NCBI GenBank assembly: GCA_039024315.1
Contig: JBCCQN010000083.1
Span: forward strand, 1 to 31,496
Source: JBCAWW01 sp039024315
Lineage (GTDB): Bacteria; Bacteroidota; Bacteroidia; J057
DNA: 31,496 nt
Reading direction: 5' to 3'
The position numbers and the translations under genes are program-made. Positions 30,837 through 31,496 of this stretch are shown piece by piece. How positions within the stretch are numbered: the first letter of the stretch is position 1; each line of letters opens with the position of its first letter. Under the pieces are notes generated by a model. It saw nothing but the letters and a program-made list of their open reading frames with translations, did no database searches and was not told the origin of the DNA.

Positions 30837-31496
30837 ATGCCAGAGTATAAGGCCGACATTGATCCATTTTTTCACCGTCTTGATATGGCTATCGAAGCCC
30901 ATATCGAGGACGAAGCGTTCGGCGTCGCCGAACTCGCCCACGAAATGAATATGAGTCGCTCTACTCTCCTACGTCGAGTAAAAAGTGGTACCGGACTTTC
31001 AGCCTCGCTATACATCCGGCAGATCCGTTTGCAACACGCCAAGGATCTACTGCAGCTTGGTTCGCTCACGGTTTCAGAGATTGCTTACAAAGTGGGTTTC
31101 AGTAGCAGTTCCTATTTCACAAAATGCTACCGAGAAGAATATGGTTATCCTCCAAGCGAGGAAGGCAAACAACTAACAACCCAAACCATTGAAGCCTCAA
31201 AAGTAACTGAAACGCTTATCGCTGGGCAAGCTTCAAAAAAATGGCCATGGTTAGCCCTCATGGGTGGCTTGGGCTTACTACTGCTTATCGGGTTCCTTTT
31301 TAATTGGCCAGCGAAAGTCGAGCAAAAAGCAAGCCCCAAAACTATCGCAGTCCTCCCCTTCCAAAACGACAGCCAAGACAGTAGTAATGTCTATCTGATC
31401 AATGGACTCATGGTTGCGCTGATTGATAATCTTCATCAAATACAAGACCTGCAGGTTACTAGTCGTACCACCATCGAGCGATACCGCGCTGTTTCC
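30837..31496 (+). CDS. AraC-type HTH, transmembrane, TolB-like regulator (3' end cut)
   Basis: The first 220 codons lie in the window with no stop, ATG at 30837. Residues about 12-108 are an AraC double helix-turn-helix (FGVAELAHEMNMSRSTLLRR; TVSEIAYKVGFSSSSYFTKCYREEYGYPP). A single membrane segment lies at about 137-156 (WLALMGGLGLLLLIGFLFNW). After it comes KTIAVLPFQNDSQDSSNVYLINGLMVALIDNLHQI, the start of the TolB/FlgO-like domain that in many Bacteroidota regulators is followed by TPR repeats. The DNA-binding part is cytoplasmic and the rest probably periplasmic, so it is a one-protein membrane sensor. It is divergent from the ankyrin lipoprotein, a likely target. A hairpin-repeat copy lies in the first HTH. 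Confidence 0.88.
   Translation, partial: MPEYKADIDPFFHRLDMAIEAHIEDEAFGVAELAHEMNMSRSTLLRRVKSGTGLSASLYIRQIRLQHAKDLLQLGSLTVSEIAYKVGFSSSSYFTKCYREEYGYPPSEEGKQLTTQTIEASKVTETLIAGQASKKWPWLALMGGLGLLLLIGFLFNWPAKVEQKASPKTIAVLPFQNDSQDSSNVYLINGLMVALIDNLHQIQDLQVTSRTTIERYRAVS
30913..30930 (+). repeat. Dispersed hairpin, inside HTH codons
   Basis: AAGCGTT-CGGC-GTC-GCCG; the pairing extends to GTTCGGC/GCCGAAC. It encodes EAFGVAEL in the regulator. The GTC loop is unlike the GNA loops of most copies. Confidence 0.45.

Noticed and set aside
1..31496. CRISPR array, prophage, integron, tRNA or rRNA
   Set aside because: No regularly spaced direct repeats, phage structural genes, integrase, cloverleaf or rRNA-like segments were seen. 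The dispersed hairpins are irregularly spaced and in both orientations, so they are not a CRISPR array.

Overview
The window reads as chromosome of a member of the Bacteroidota, probably of the Saprospiria (Lewinella-like) kind. Evidence: a secreted beta-helix protein with a C-terminal type IX secretion sorting domain, several outer-membrane barrels ending in aromatic residues, DUF4230, DUF6483 and DUF6958 proteins, 7TMR-DISM cyclases, an HTH-membrane-TolB-like regulator, almost no Shine-Dalgarno sequences, and a TAnnTTTG-type promoter box in at least one place. No rRNA, tRNA, CRISPR array, transposase or phage gene was seen. The species assignment is inference.

Layout. 1-3.6 kb: start of a lipoprotein gene (minus), a DUF6483 gene, a repeat-bearing intergenic stretch and a large T9SS-secreted beta-helix protein. 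3.6-6.1 kb: a two-gene betaine/choline-type ABC importer whose permease is fused to a binding domain with its two halves in swapped order. 6.1-10.6 kb: an AraC-type regulator facing a metallo-beta-lactamase-fold lactonase-like gene and two tandem paralogous outer-membrane proteins, with three phased direct repeats between the divergent genes. 10.6-13.6 kb: DUF4230 protein plus MMPL/RND transporter. 13.7-21.5 kb: a minus-strand operon of three paralogous 7TM-receptor class III cyclases ending in a small membrane protein. 21.6-24.3 kb: DUF6958 protein, thioredoxin, and a pyruvate-kinase-like protein (minus). 24.3-27.1 kb: iron alcohol dehydrogenase, alpha/beta hydrolase, glycerophosphodiesterase lipoprotein. 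27.2-30.6 kb (minus): barrel-like protein, serine beta-lactamase-like lipoprotein, acyltransferase-3, ankyrin lipoprotein. 30.8 kb to the end: AraC-HTH/TolB-like regulator, cut by the window edge.

Three things stand out. (1) A family of short hairpins, consensus AAGCGTT followed by a 4-bp stem, a 3-nt loop (mostly GNA) and the stem complement, occurs at about twenty sites on both strands. Its stem bases change in a paired way, and copies lie between genes and inside coding regions, often at gene ends. (2) The importer's binding domain appears circularly permuted. (3) The three cyclases share Gln and Gly at the two positions that normally choose the purine base, so cAMP or cGMP cannot be assigned. 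Two roughly 100-bp MITE-like repeats lie at 9.2 and 13.6 kb in opposite orientation.
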